Assembly (NCBI RefSeq): GCF_030345795.1
Contig: NZ_JAUALB010000001.1
Location: 5,200,001 to 5,264,000 of the forward strand
DNA length: 64,000 nt
Source: Micromonospora sp. WMMA1363
GTDB lineage: Bacteria > Actinomycetota > Actinomycetes > Mycobacteriales > Micromonosporaceae
Reading direction: 5' to 3'
The notes under the pieces were generated by a model. It was not told the origin of the DNA, did not search any database, and was given only the letters and a program-made list of their open reading frames with translations. Shown here piece after piece: positions 48,178-56,510 of this stretch; position 1 is the first letter of the stretch, and each line of letters begins with the position of its first letter. The position numbers and the translations under genes are program-made.

Positions 48178-49458
48178 CTAGTTTCGCGGACGTTGCAGCA
48201 ACGTTGCGCGCGGCAGGTCGTACTCCGCGGCGAGCTGACGGGCGCGCGCGACGGCGAGGGACCGGCGGGGCGCGCCCATCGGCCAGGCCCGGGCCAGGGC
48301 CTGCCAGGCGGTGAGGTCGTCGGCGCCGGCGGGCGTCGCGGTCCAGATCGAGAGGAGGCCCGCGTCCGCGGTGGCCAGCACGGCCGCGCGGAGTTGGCCG
48401 TCGACCAAACGGCGTAGTCGGTTCACTCCAGGCGCGTCCGATCCGGGCAGCAACGGCCCCGGGTACGCCTGGAGTGCCCCCGCAGGGTCGCCGTGTTTCA
48501 GCAGCTCGGTGACGGTACGGAAGTCGGCGCGCGCGGTCGGCCGCAGCCGGTACGGGCGGGAGTCGAGCAGGTCCTCGCCCAGCGCCCGGCGTAGCCGGGA
48601 CAGTTCGGCACGCAGGGTGACCGGGTGCAGCCGGTCGTCACCGTAGAGGTCGAGGCCGAGCTGTTCGCCGGTCCGTCCCTCGGGGTGGTCGATCAGGATC
48701 ACCAGCAGTTCGCTGTGCCGGCGGCCGAGCCGGATCCGCCGGCCGCCGATCCGCAACTCGGCCTCGTCGCGTCCGAGCGCGGCGACGTGCAGCACGTCGG
48801 GCTCGGGCGGTGCGGCGCCGGCCAGGAACGACTCGGCGGCTCGGGCGGTGGCCCGGACCAGGGCGAGGCTTTGCGGGCTGGCCAGGTGGTCGCCGCCGGT
48901 GATGTCGACCGCCCCGAGCAGCTGGCCGGTGGCCGGGTCGTGGATGGGCGCGGCGGCGCAGGTCCAGCGCTGCACGGGCCGGATGAAGTGTTCGGTGGCA
49001 AAGATCTGCACGCTGTGGTCGACGGCCAAAGCGGTGCCGGGGGCGTTGGTGCCGGCGTGCCGCTCGTCCCAGCGGGCTCCCGGCACGAAGTTCATCCGCT
49101 CGGCCCGCCGGAGCAGCCTGGGGTGCCCTTCCACCCAGAGCAGCCGCCCGTACGCGTCGCAGACCGCCATCAGGTGGGCGCCGTCCTGCGCGATTCCGCC
49201 GAGCAGATCCCGGAACAGCGGCAGCACCCGGGCGAGCGGGTGCGCCGCGCGGTAGCGCGCCAGACTGTCGTCGGTCAGCTCGACCGGAGGGGTGGTCTCC
49301 GGGTCGAGCCGTGCCGACCGCTCCCAGGATCGGCGGACCACCTCCCGCACCTCGTGTGGCACGGCACCGGTGAGGAACGCCTCGTGGGCGGCGCCGACCT
49401 GCGCGATCCGCTCCGCCGGATCGGCGCCGATCTCCAAGGCGAGCCACGGTTCAGCCAT
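48178..49458 (-). CDS. GAF-domain transcriptional regulator (AcoR-like sensor, winged-helix output)
   Basis: 426 aa. Residues about 30-220 are an AcoR-like sensor with a GAF core (VCDAYGRLLWVEG, GTNAPGTALAVDHSVQIFATEHF, AAPIHDPATGQLLGAVDITGG). There is no sigma54 AAA+ domain. Instead a winged helix occupies about 240-330 (LRIGGRRIRLGRRHSELLVILIDHP, TLRAELSRLRRALG), with a helical tail. It probably activates the aldehyde dehydrogenase-DUF779 operon. ATG 49458. Divergent from the response regulator gene. Confidence 0.86.
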   Translation of the reverse strand: MAEPWLALEIGADPAERIAQVGAAHEAFLTGAVPHEVREVVRRSWERSARLDPETTPPVELTDDSLARYRAAHPLARVLPLFRDLLGGIAQDGAHLMAVCDAYGRLLWVEGHPRLLRRAERMNFVPGARWDERHAGTNAPGTALAVDHSVQIFATEHFIRPVQRWTCAAAPIHDPATGQLLGAVDITGGDHLASPQSLALVRATARAAESFLAGAAPPEPDVLHVAALGRDEAELRIGGRRIRLGRRHSELLVILIDHPEGRTGEQLGLDLYGDDRLHPVTLRAELSRLRRALGEDLLDSRPYRLRPTARADFRTVTELLKHGDPAGALQAYPGPLLPGSDAPGVNRLRRLVDGQLRAAVLATADAGLLSIWTATPAGADDLTAWQALARAWPMGAPRRSLAVARARQLAAEYDLPRATLLQRPRN

Positions 49459-49692
49459 CGGCGACCTCCTCGGGCCCATCGTGACCCAGATCACCCTCGA
49501 TCGCCAAGTTCGCCCGGCCGGCCGGGACGAATGGGATACACCGGGCACTCGGGCGATCGAACGGCGCTCGGATTGCCCGGATCCGTCGGTCAGCGGGTGG
49601 CGTGGAGGATGGCTACGGCAGGTGCTTACGGAAACCTTAACTCCGGGTTGGGACCGTAGGCCCGACAGCGAGGGAACCACGGGGGCGGAATC

Positions 49693-50358
49693 GTGCGGGT
49701 GCTGGTGGCGGACGACGAGCGGTTGTTGGCGGACACGATCGCCGAAGGGCTGCGACGCTCGTCGATGGCGGTCGACGTCTGCTACGACGGCGACGCCGCG
49801 CTGGAGCGGGTGGCGGTGAACCGGTACGACGTGGCCGTCCTGGACCGGGACATGCCCGGGCACACGGGGGACGAGGTGTGCCGGAACCTGGCCGGGGCGG
49901 ACGCCGGGACCCGGGTGCTGATGCTCACCGCGGCCGCCGGCATCCGGGACCGGGTGGAGGGTCTCGGACTGGGCGCCGACGACTACCTCACCAAGCCGTT
50001 CGCCTTCGCCGAACTGGTCGCCCGGGTGCAGGCCCTCGGCCGGCGCTCCGCGCCGGCGGTGCCACCGGTGCTGGAGCAGCACGGTGTCGCGCTCGACGTG
50101 GCCCGACACGCGGCCACCCGGGACGGCCGGCCGATGTCCCTGAGCCCGAAGGAGTTCGCCGTCCTGCATGTGCTGATGCGCGCGAACGGCCGGGTGGTCA
50201 GCGCGGAGGACCTGCTGGAACAGGCGTGGGACGAATTCGCCGACCCGTTCACCAACGCGGTCCGGGTGACCGTGATGACGCTGCGCAAGAAGCTCGGCCA
50301 GCCGGCGGTCATCCACACCGTGCCCCGGGCCGGCTACCGGATCGGGGCACCGGAGTGA
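49693..50358 (+). CDS. OmpR/PhoB-family response regulator (VanR-like position)
   Basis: 221 aa. Receiver domain about 1-118 with acidic Asp7/Asp8, phospho-acceptor Asp51 in VLDRDMPG and Lys in DDYLTKPF. The C-terminal winged helix (about 130-220) has LSPKEFAVLHVLMRANGRVVSAEDLLEQAW and VIHTVPRAGYRI. GTG 49693 follows GGGGGCGG. It overlaps the kinase start by 4 bases (GTGA), so the two form a single system. Targets probably include the downstream ligase operon, judged only from position. Confidence 0.93.
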   Translation: MRVLVADDERLLADTIAEGLRRSSMAVDVCYDGDAALERVAVNRYDVAVLDRDMPGHTGDEVCRNLAGADAGTRVLMLTAAAGIRDRVEGLGLGADDYLTKPFAFAELVARVQALGRRSAPAVPPVLEQHGVALDVARHAATRDGRPMSLSPKEFAVLHVLMRANGRVVSAEDLLEQAWDEFADPFTNAVRVTVMTLRKKLGQPAVIHTVPRAGYRIGAPE

Positions 50359-51413
50359 GCCCGCGCCGCCGCATCATGCTGGTCGGGGTGCTCACCCTGC
50401 TCCTCGGCCTCTCCCTGCCCAGCCTGAGCATGCGGCTGCTGGCTGCGGTCTGGTGGCCCCTTCAGGCGACGTGCGATCTGCCGGTTCCCGGCCTTGAGAC
50501 GGCGTGCCGGATGGGGAGCCAGTTCGAGGCGCTGCCGGTGCTGTTGGTCCTGTTCGGCCTCGTGGTGGCCGCGATCCCCGCGATCTGGGGCGTCGCGGTG
50601 TGGTGCCTGCGCCCGGTGCGCGATCTCGCCGACCCGATCGCGAACGTCGGTCCGCAGAACCTCGGCTACCGGATCCGCCCCCGGGGTGGCGACGAACTGG
50701 CCGGACTGGCCCGGGCGATCGACGACATGATGGAGCGCATCTCCGCCGGCTACGAGGGGCAGCGGCAGTTCGCCGCGAACGCCTCCCACGAGCTGCGGAC
50801 ACCGCTGGCGGTCCAGCGGACCCTGATCGAGGTCGGCATGGCCCGCACGCTCACCGGGGAGCAGCTCGAGCTGCTGACCGCCCAGCTGTTGAAGACCAAC
50901 GAACGCAACGAGCGGCTCATCGAGGGGCTGCTGGCGCTCAGCGAGAGCGATCAGGGGCTGCGCGCCACCACCCCACAGCGCCTCGACGAGATCGTCCGCG
51001 CCGTGCTGGCCGCGTACCGGGACCGAGCGGCCGAGGCCGGGGTGACCGTGGACGGCTCGCTCGTCCCCCGCGTCGTGCCGGGGGAGCGGCTGCTGCTGGA
51101 GCGCCTGGTGACCAACCTCGTCGAAAACGCGATCAAGTACAACCGGCCCGGCGGTCGGCTCGGCGTCACCGTCGGGGGCAGTCCCGCACTGACCGTGGTC
51201 AACACCGGCCAGGTCGTGCCGGCCGAGGCGGTCACCGGTCTCTTCGAGCCCTTCCGGCGGCTGGCGAGGGACCGGACGAACCAGGGTGGCGGCGCGGGAC
51301 TCGGCCTCGCCATCGCCCGTTCGATCACCCAGGCCCACGACGGCGTCATCACCGCCCGGCCCGGCGACGACGGCGGCCTGCGGGTCGACGTTCAACTACC
51401 CGGACCGCACTGA
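50355..51413 (+). CDS. Sensor histidine kinase with very short extracellular loop
   Basis: 352 aa. Two transmembrane helices (about 8-33 and 60-84) enclose a loop of about 26-30 residues carrying two cysteines (Cys40, Cys51), possibly disulfide-linked. A HAMP-like segment follows (CLRPVRDLADPIANVGPQ). The dimerisation box has SHELRTPLA with His145; the ATP domain has NLVENAIKYN and GGAGLGLAIARS. The architecture resembles Streptomyces VanS-type kinases, whose short loop senses glycopeptide or wall signal, but sequence alone does not show the ligand. GTG overlaps the regulator stop. Confidence 0.92.
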   Translation: MSPRRRIMLVGVLTLLLGLSLPSLSMRLLAAVWWPLQATCDLPVPGLETACRMGSQFEALPVLLVLFGLVVAAIPAIWGVAVWCLRPVRDLADPIANVGPQNLGYRIRPRGGDELAGLARAIDDMMERISAGYEGQRQFAANASHELRTPLAVQRTLIEVGMARTLTGEQLELLTAQLLKTNERNERLIEGLLALSESDQGLRATTPQRLDEIVRAVLAAYRDRAAEAGVTVDGSLVPRVVPGERLLLERLVTNLVENAIKYNRPGGRLGVTVGGSPALTVVNTGQVVPAEAVTGLFEPFRRLARDRTNQGGGAGLGLAIARSITQAHDGVITARPGDDGGLRVDVQLPGPH

Positions 51414-51578
51414 CCCGGCCGTCGGCCGGCACACCACCCATCCAGCGGGATCCGCGTGCGCGGCATCTCCCGTTCCCGCCTGCCCGAAAACGGTCCCGCC
51501 ATTGACGGAGAGGACGACCACGTGCCCAGCCCCACCGCAAGGACGAGTGGCACCCGCGAGACGTCGGAAGGAGAAGCC

Positions 51579-52679
51579 ATGTCCCCTGTCGATACCCCGG
51601 TCCTGCCGGACCGCGCCCGCGTCGAGGAGGCCACTCGGTGGTTGGCCGGGCGGGTGGTACGTACGCCCGTGCTGAGCGCACCGGCCATCGACCGGCTGGC
51701 CGGCATCCGGATCCTGCTCAAGGCGGAGAACCTCCAGACCGGCGGCTCGTACAAGACGCGCGGCGCGATGCTGGCGGTGGGCCGGCTGGTGGCGGCCGGG
51801 CACACCGGCGTAGTCGCCCCGAGCACCGGAAACCACGCGGTGGCGGTGGCGCTGGCGGCCCAGCGGCACGGCCTGGCAGCGACCGTGGTCCTGCCGGTCG
51901 ACGCGCCGTCGACCAAGGTGGCGCGGGCCCGGGCGGCGGGGGCGCGCGTCGTCCTCGCCGGTACCACGCTCGAGGAGCGCCTCACGGCCGCTCGTGGGCT
52001 CAGCTCCGCCACGGGTCATCCGCTGGTCGACGCGTACGACCACCCGGATGTCATCGCCGGGCAGGGTAGCGCCAGCCGGGAGCTGATCGAGCAGGCGGAG
52101 CGCGCGGGGACCCCCTTGGACGCGCTTGTGGTGCCGGTGGGCGGCGGCGGAGGCGTCGCGGGCGCGTGTCTGGCCGCGGCCGGTAGGCCGATCGACGTGT
52201 ACGGCGTCGAGCCGGTGGGGTGCGACTCGCTGGCCCGGAGCCTCGCCGCCGGTCGGCCCACTTCGGTCGCCCCGACGGCCACGATCGCCGACGGCCTCCG
52301 CCCCACCTGCGTCGGTGAGTTGGCGTTCGCTGTCGCGTGCGACCGCGTCCAGGGCGTCGTCCGGGTCGATGACGACCAGATCGGAGAGGCGTTCCGGCTG
52401 CTCCTGCTGGAGCTGAAGGTGCTCGCCGAGCCGTCCGGCGCCGCCGGGCTCGCCGGCGCGCTGCGGCTGGCGGCGGATCCGAGCGCTCTGGTGCCCGGCC
52501 CGGCACCGGCCGGCGTCCCGGATCATGCCGGACGACCGGCCGGGCCGGCCGATGCCTGGAAGCGGTACCGCACGGTCGGCGTGGTGCTGACCGGCGGCAA
52601 CGTCGACGCGGAACTGGTCGCCCGGCTGGTGACCCAACAGCTCGCCGGCACGGTGCGGGCGGAAGGGATGGCGGCGTGA
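51579..52679 (+). CDS. Fold-type II PLP enzyme: serine/threonine dehydratase or serine racemase-like
   Basis: 366 aa. Cofactor Lys59 in GGSYKTRGA, asparagine loop S82-T83-GNH (82-86), and glycine-rich phosphate loop VGGGGGVAG (187-195). There is no ACT domain. Threonine dehydratases such as the ilvA product here have SAGNH; eukaryotic serine racemase has SSGNH, where the second Ser is its re-face base. Thr83 sits at that position. Dehydratase, racemase or eliminase activity are all possible. ATG 51579 follows AAGGAG at ideal spacing. Its stop overlaps the ligase start (GTGA). Confidence 0.85.
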   Translation: MSPVDTPVLPDRARVEEATRWLAGRVVRTPVLSAPAIDRLAGIRILLKAENLQTGGSYKTRGAMLAVGRLVAAGHTGVVAPSTGNHAVAVALAAQRHGLAATVVLPVDAPSTKVARARAAGARVVLAGTTLEERLTAARGLSSATGHPLVDAYDHPDVIAGQGSASRELIEQAERAGTPLDALVVPVGGGGGVAGACLAAAGRPIDVYGVEPVGCDSLARSLAAGRPTSVAPTATIADGLRPTCVGELAFAVACDRVQGVVRVDDDQIGEAFRLLLLELKVLAEPSGAAGLAGALRLAADPSALVPGPAPAGVPDHAGRPAGPADAWKRYRTVGVVLTGGNVDAELVARLVTQQLAGTVRAEGMAA

Positions 52680-53809
52680 AGGCATCGGTACGGATCGGAG
52701 TCCTGTTCGGTGGCCCGTCGGCGGAGCACGAGGTCTCCTGCGCCTCGGCGCTCGGCGTAGCCCGAGCCTTGGCCGACGCCGGTCACCGGGTGGTCGCGAT
52801 CGGCGTCACCCGCACCGGCGGCTTCCGGCTCGTGCCGGACGCGGTGCTCGCCGGGCTGCGCTCCGGCACCGGGGCCGGGCGGGCCATCGACGACCGGCTG
52901 ACGGTGACCGGCCCGGCGGTGGAACTGCGTGCCGGGCAGCGGCGGGGGACGGCGGCCGTCGCCGCGTTGAACGCGCGCGGCGCGGTGCACGCCGAACTGG
53001 ACGTGGTCTTCCCGGTCCTGCACGGTCCGTACGGGGAGGACGGGGTGGTGCAGGGCGTGCTCGAGTCGCTCGACGTGCCATACGTCGGGTGCGGCATTCT
53101 CGCCTCCGCCGTCGGCATGGACAAGGTGGCGATGAAGCGGGCACTGCGCGCCGAGGGAATCCCGATCACCCCGCAGGTCTCGTTCGATGCGGAGACCTGG
53201 CGGACGGTGGACGACCCGGAGAAGCTTGTGCTCGGACTGCGTCGGCCGCTGTTCGTCAAGCCGGCGCGAATGGGCTCCTCCATCGGGATTTCCCGCGTGG
53301 CCGAGGGGGACGACCTGGCGGCGGCGGTCGAGCAGGCGCTGCGGCACGACACGGTCGTGCTGGTCGAGCAGGGCGTGACCGGTCGGGAGCTGGAGTGCGG
53401 GGTGCTCGGCGGCTGGCGTCCCGTGGCGTCGGCGGTCGGCGAGGTTCGCGTGGCCGGCGGCTGGTTCGACTACCAGCAGAAGTACTTCGGCGACGCCGAC
53501 CCGATGGTGGTGCCCGCCCCACTCCCCGACGAGGTGACCGAACGGACCCGGGAGTTGTCGGTGCGGGCGTTCGCGGCGATCAGCGGTTGGGGCCTGGCCC
53601 GGGTCGACTTCCTCTACGAGGAGGCGACCGGCGATCTCTACGTCAACGAGCTCAACACCATGCCCGGCTTCACCGCGCACTCCATGTACCCGAAGGTGTG
53701 GGCCGCTTCCGGGGTCAGCTACCGCGAGGTCGTGGACCGGCTGGTCGCTCTCGCCTTCGCCCGACACGCGGAGCGGCCCGCGGGCGTACGCCCGGGGACG
53801 GCCCAATGA
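52676..53809 (+). CDS. ddl: D-alanine--D-alanine (or D-X) ligase, ATP-grasp
   Basis: 377 aa. N-terminal LFGGPSAEHEVS (10-21), FVKPARMGSSIGIS (193-206) ATP/substrate loop, and metal loop NELNTMPGFTAHSMYPKVW (324-342). The omega-loop has DYQQKYF (265-271), with Lys269 and Tyr270 matching Lys215 and Tyr216 of E. coli DdlB. VanA-type D-lactate ligases replace that tyrosine (His in VanA). The acceptor is therefore D-Ala or another D-amino acid rather than D-lactate. It overlaps the PLP gene before it and the VanX-like gene after it, both by 4 bases. Confidence 0.9.
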   Translation: MKASVRIGVLFGGPSAEHEVSCASALGVARALADAGHRVVAIGVTRTGGFRLVPDAVLAGLRSGTGAGRAIDDRLTVTGPAVELRAGQRRGTAAVAALNARGAVHAELDVVFPVLHGPYGEDGVVQGVLESLDVPYVGCGILASAVGMDKVAMKRALRAEGIPITPQVSFDAETWRTVDDPEKLVLGLRRPLFVKPARMGSSIGISRVAEGDDLAAAVEQALRHDTVVLVEQGVTGRELECGVLGGWRPVASAVGEVRVAGGWFDYQQKYFGDADPMVVPAPLPDEVTERTRELSVRAFAAISGWGLARVDFLYEEATGDLYVNELNTMPGFTAHSMYPKVWAASGVSYREVVDRLVALAFARHAERPAGVRPGTAQ

Positions 53810-54441
53810 TCCTGCTCTCCCACCCCGCGGTGGCGGCGGTGCGGAGCGTCGACGACGGTGACCCGCTGGTCGACCTCCGGGGCGTGCCGGACCTGTGGCT
53901 GGACGGCCGTGCGGCCGACGCCGCCGGGGCCTACGCCCGGGTCAGGCGAGGTCTGGCGGAGCGGTTGCTGTCCGCGCAGCGCGCGTTGCCGGCGGGACTG
54001 CGCCTGCTGATCATCGAGGGGTACCGGCCGTACCAGGCGCAGCTCGACATCTTCACCGGCTACCGGGACGAGCTGCGCCGGCGGCACCCGGGCTGGTCGG
54101 CGGAGCGGCTACACCGGGAAACGACCAAGTTCGTCTCCCCGGTCGAGGTGGCGCCGCACCGCACCGGCGGTGCGGTCGACCTGACCCTCGCCGGGGCGGA
54201 CGGTGCCGAGCTGGACATGGGCACCGCTGTCGACGCGACCCCAGAGGCCAGCCACAATGCCTGCTTCACCGCGGCGGAGAACATTCCCGCGGTGGCGCGG
54301 CGGAACCGGCGGATCCTGGCGGCCGCGCTGGGCGGTGCCGGGCTGGTGAACTATCCGACCGAGTGGTGGCACTGGTCGTACGGCGACCGGTACTGGGCAC
54401 TGCTGACAGCGGCGCCACGCACCCGCTACGGCCCGGTGTGA
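53806..54441 (+). CDS. vanX: D-alanyl-D-alanine dipeptidase, VanX family
   Basis: 211 aa zinc enzyme that hydrolyses the D-Ala-D-Ala dipeptide. Ligands and catalytic residues are in family order: Arg74 in EGYRP, His118 in HRTGGAVD with Asp125, Glu186 and His189 in EWWHW. Spacing matches VanX (Arg71, His116, Asp123, Glu181, His184). There is no signal peptide, so it acts in the cytoplasm, where VanX removes D-Ala-D-Ala in resistant strains. ATG overlaps the ligase stop as ATGA. Confidence 0.9.
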   Translation: MILLSHPAVAAVRSVDDGDPLVDLRGVPDLWLDGRAADAAGAYARVRRGLAERLLSAQRALPAGLRLLIIEGYRPYQAQLDIFTGYRDELRRRHPGWSAERLHRETTKFVSPVEVAPHRTGGAVDLTLAGADGAELDMGTAVDATPEASHNACFTAAENIPAVARRNRRILAAALGGAGLVNYPTEWWHWSYGDRYWALLTAAPRTRYGPV

Positions 54442-54553
54442 TCGGCGCGGTTCATCGGCGACCTTTCACCGCAGGTGTCACAGCGGTGAACCGATCGTCG
54501 CTTCCACGACGTACCCGCCCACGACAGCGCACCATCGGCGAGGGAGGAACGAC

Positions 54554-54781
54554 GTGACGGTGCAGCGGAAGCACGTACTGGCGGCGGGCGTGGCGGTGGT
54601 CGCCGCGGTAGCGGTGGCGGTGGGCACCGGACTGGGGTTCGCGGACACCACCGTTGCCCCCTGGGTGAGCGTGACCGGCCCGTCGGGCAGCTGCGTGCTG
54701 CTCAACTCATCGGCGATGGACGCCATCCGGGAGCCCGGCAAGAACCTGGTCCGCCGCAACACCGTCGAACTGGTGCACTGA
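54554..54781 (+). CDS. Small secreted or anchored protein (75 aa)
   Basis: GTG 54554 follows GGGAGGA. Residues 5-30 are a signal-like basic-hydrophobic segment (RKHVLAAGVAVVAAVAVAVGTGLGFA), with cleavage plausible after FADTT. The mature part (about 42 aa) has a single cysteine (WVSVTGPSGSCVLLNSS). It follows the VanX-like gene by about 110 bases. Function unknown; possibly a substrate or effector of cell-wall stress. Confidence 0.6.
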   Translation: MTVQRKHVLAAGVAVVAAVAVAVGTGLGFADTTVAPWVSVTGPSGSCVLLNSSAMDAIREPGKNLVRRNTVELVH

Positions 54782-55014
54782 CAGCACGGCACGCATCCGG
54801 GTGCCGTCGCCACTGTCTGGGAGGGCCGTTCTTCAGGGGCGCCCAGGAGGACCCCTCCCCGGCGCCAGCCTCTGCTGGTGGCTCAGGAGGCATCGATGGG
54901 TTGCGGGTTGCGCCGTAACGCGATGTGCCGGTCATCGTGGGTTACCGAATTCGCGCCAGATATGGAATATGGCGACTGCTTTCGTCGGCTTTCCCATCGT
55001 CTACGCTGCTTGGC

Positions 55015-56454
55015 GTGGAGTCCGTAGCCATTCATGTCGCTTCCCGCCCCGCCCATGGCCAGGGCGAGCTCAGCATCCATCACCCGTACGACGGGCGTCC
55101 GGTCGGGCGTACCAGCTACGCCACGCCGGACCAGGTCGAAGCCGCCGTCGCGGCAGCCGCCAGGGTGGCCGCGACCGCCGCGGCCCTACCGGCGCACGTG
55201 CGCGCGGCGGCACTGGACCACGTGTCCCGCCGGCTCGCCGAGCGGGCCGACGAGGTCACCGCGCTCATCACCGCCGAGAACGGCAAGCCGGTCAAGTGGG
55301 CGCGGGCCGAGGTGGGCCGGGCCGTCTCGACGTTCCGGTGGGCGGCCGAGGAGGCACGGCGCTTCTCCGGCGAGCTGCAACGCCTCGACACCGATCCGGC
55401 CGCCACCGGGCGGATCGCGCTGGTCCGACGGGTGCCCCGCGGTCCCGTGCTGGGGATCGCGCCGTTCAACTTCCCGCTCAACCTGGTGGCGCACAAGGTC
55501 GCCCCGGCTGTCGCGGTCGGTGCCCCGATCATCGTCAAGCCGGCCCCGGCCACCCCGCTCTCGGCCCTGCTGCTCGGCGAGCTGCTGGCCGAGACCGACC
55601 TGCCGGAGGGGATGTTCTCGGTCCTGCCCGTGCCCAACGAGCGCGCCGCCGACCTCGTCACCGACCCACGGCTGCCGGTGGTGTCGTTCACCGGCTCCGG
55701 GCCGGTCGGCGCTGCCATCCGGCGGTCGGTGCCGGAGAAACACGTGACACTGGAGCTGGGTGGCAACGCGGCGGCCGTGATATGCGAGGACTGGAACTCC
55801 GACGAGAACCTGACCTTCGCGGCGCACCGGATCGCGACGTTCGCCAACTACCAGGCCGGGCAGTCCTGCATCGCCGTGCAGCGGGTGTACGTGCACGAGT
55901 GGCTCTACGACGGGTTCCTGCCCCGATTGATCGCCGCCGTGCAGGAGCTGCGGACCGGCGATCCGGCCGACCCGGCGACCGACGTCGGGCCGCTGGTCTC
56001 CGAGGAGGCTGCCCGCCGAGTCGAGGCATGGGTCGACGAGGCTGTCGCCGCGGGGGCGACCGTCGAGGTCGGCGGCCGGCGGGAGGGCGCCACCTACTCG
56101 CCAACCGTGCTGTCCGGTGTGCCGAAGGACGCCAGGGTGAACGTCGAGGAGGTCTTCGGGCCGGTGCTGGTGCTCGCTCGGACGGAGACCGACGACGCCG
56201 CGTTCGCGGCGGTCAACGACTCAGCGTACGGGCTGCAGGCCGGCGTCTTCACCCACCGCCTGGACACCGCCTTCCGCGCCGGTCGGGTCCTGGAGGTCGG
56301 TGGGGTGATCGTCGGAGACGTGCCGTCGTACCGGGCTGACCAGATGCCGTACGGCGGGATGAAGGGCAGCGGCGTCGGCCGCGAGGGCGTGCGCAGCGCG
56401 ATGGACGACTACACCGACCCGCGCGTCCTTGTCCTCACCAACGTCGCGGTGTGA
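55015..56454 (+). CDS. Aldehyde dehydrogenase family protein (second copy)
   Basis: 479 aa. Catalytic cysteine in YQAGQSCIAVQRV and glutamate in VTLELGGNAA, coenzyme motif FTGSGPVGAAI. The pattern AGQSCIAVQR is nearer to lactaldehyde/glyceraldehyde-3-phosphate-type dehydrogenases than to the ExaC-like enzyme at 46632. GTG 55015 is the first start that gives the usual length; no strong ribosome site is visible. Divergent upstream region of about 230 bases; substrate unknown. Confidence 0.9.
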   Translation: MESVAIHVASRPAHGQGELSIHHPYDGRPVGRTSYATPDQVEAAVAAAARVAATAAALPAHVRAAALDHVSRRLAERADEVTALITAENGKPVKWARAEVGRAVSTFRWAAEEARRFSGELQRLDTDPAATGRIALVRRVPRGPVLGIAPFNFPLNLVAHKVAPAVAVGAPIIVKPAPATPLSALLLGELLAETDLPEGMFSVLPVPNERAADLVTDPRLPVVSFTGSGPVGAAIRRSVPEKHVTLELGGNAAAVICEDWNSDENLTFAAHRIATFANYQAGQSCIAVQRVYVHEWLYDGFLPRLIAAVQELRTGDPADPATDVGPLVSEEAARRVEAWVDEAVAAGATVEVGGRREGATYSPTVLSGVPKDARVNVEEVFGPVLVLARTETDDAAFAAVNDSAYGLQAGVFTHRLDTAFRAGRVLEVGGVIVGDVPSYRADQMPYGGMKGSGVGREGVRSAMDDYTDPRVLVLTNVAV

Positions 56455-56510
56455 GCGAAGGCCCTGTTGACGCTCAGGATCTAGCGGTCCTCGCGACGCC
56501 GGGGGCCGCG

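Noticed and set aside
52676..54441. VanA-type (D-lactate) resistance
   Set aside because: There is no vanH-like dehydrogenase nearby, and the ligase keeps the Lys-Tyr omega-loop that VanA-type enzymes lose.
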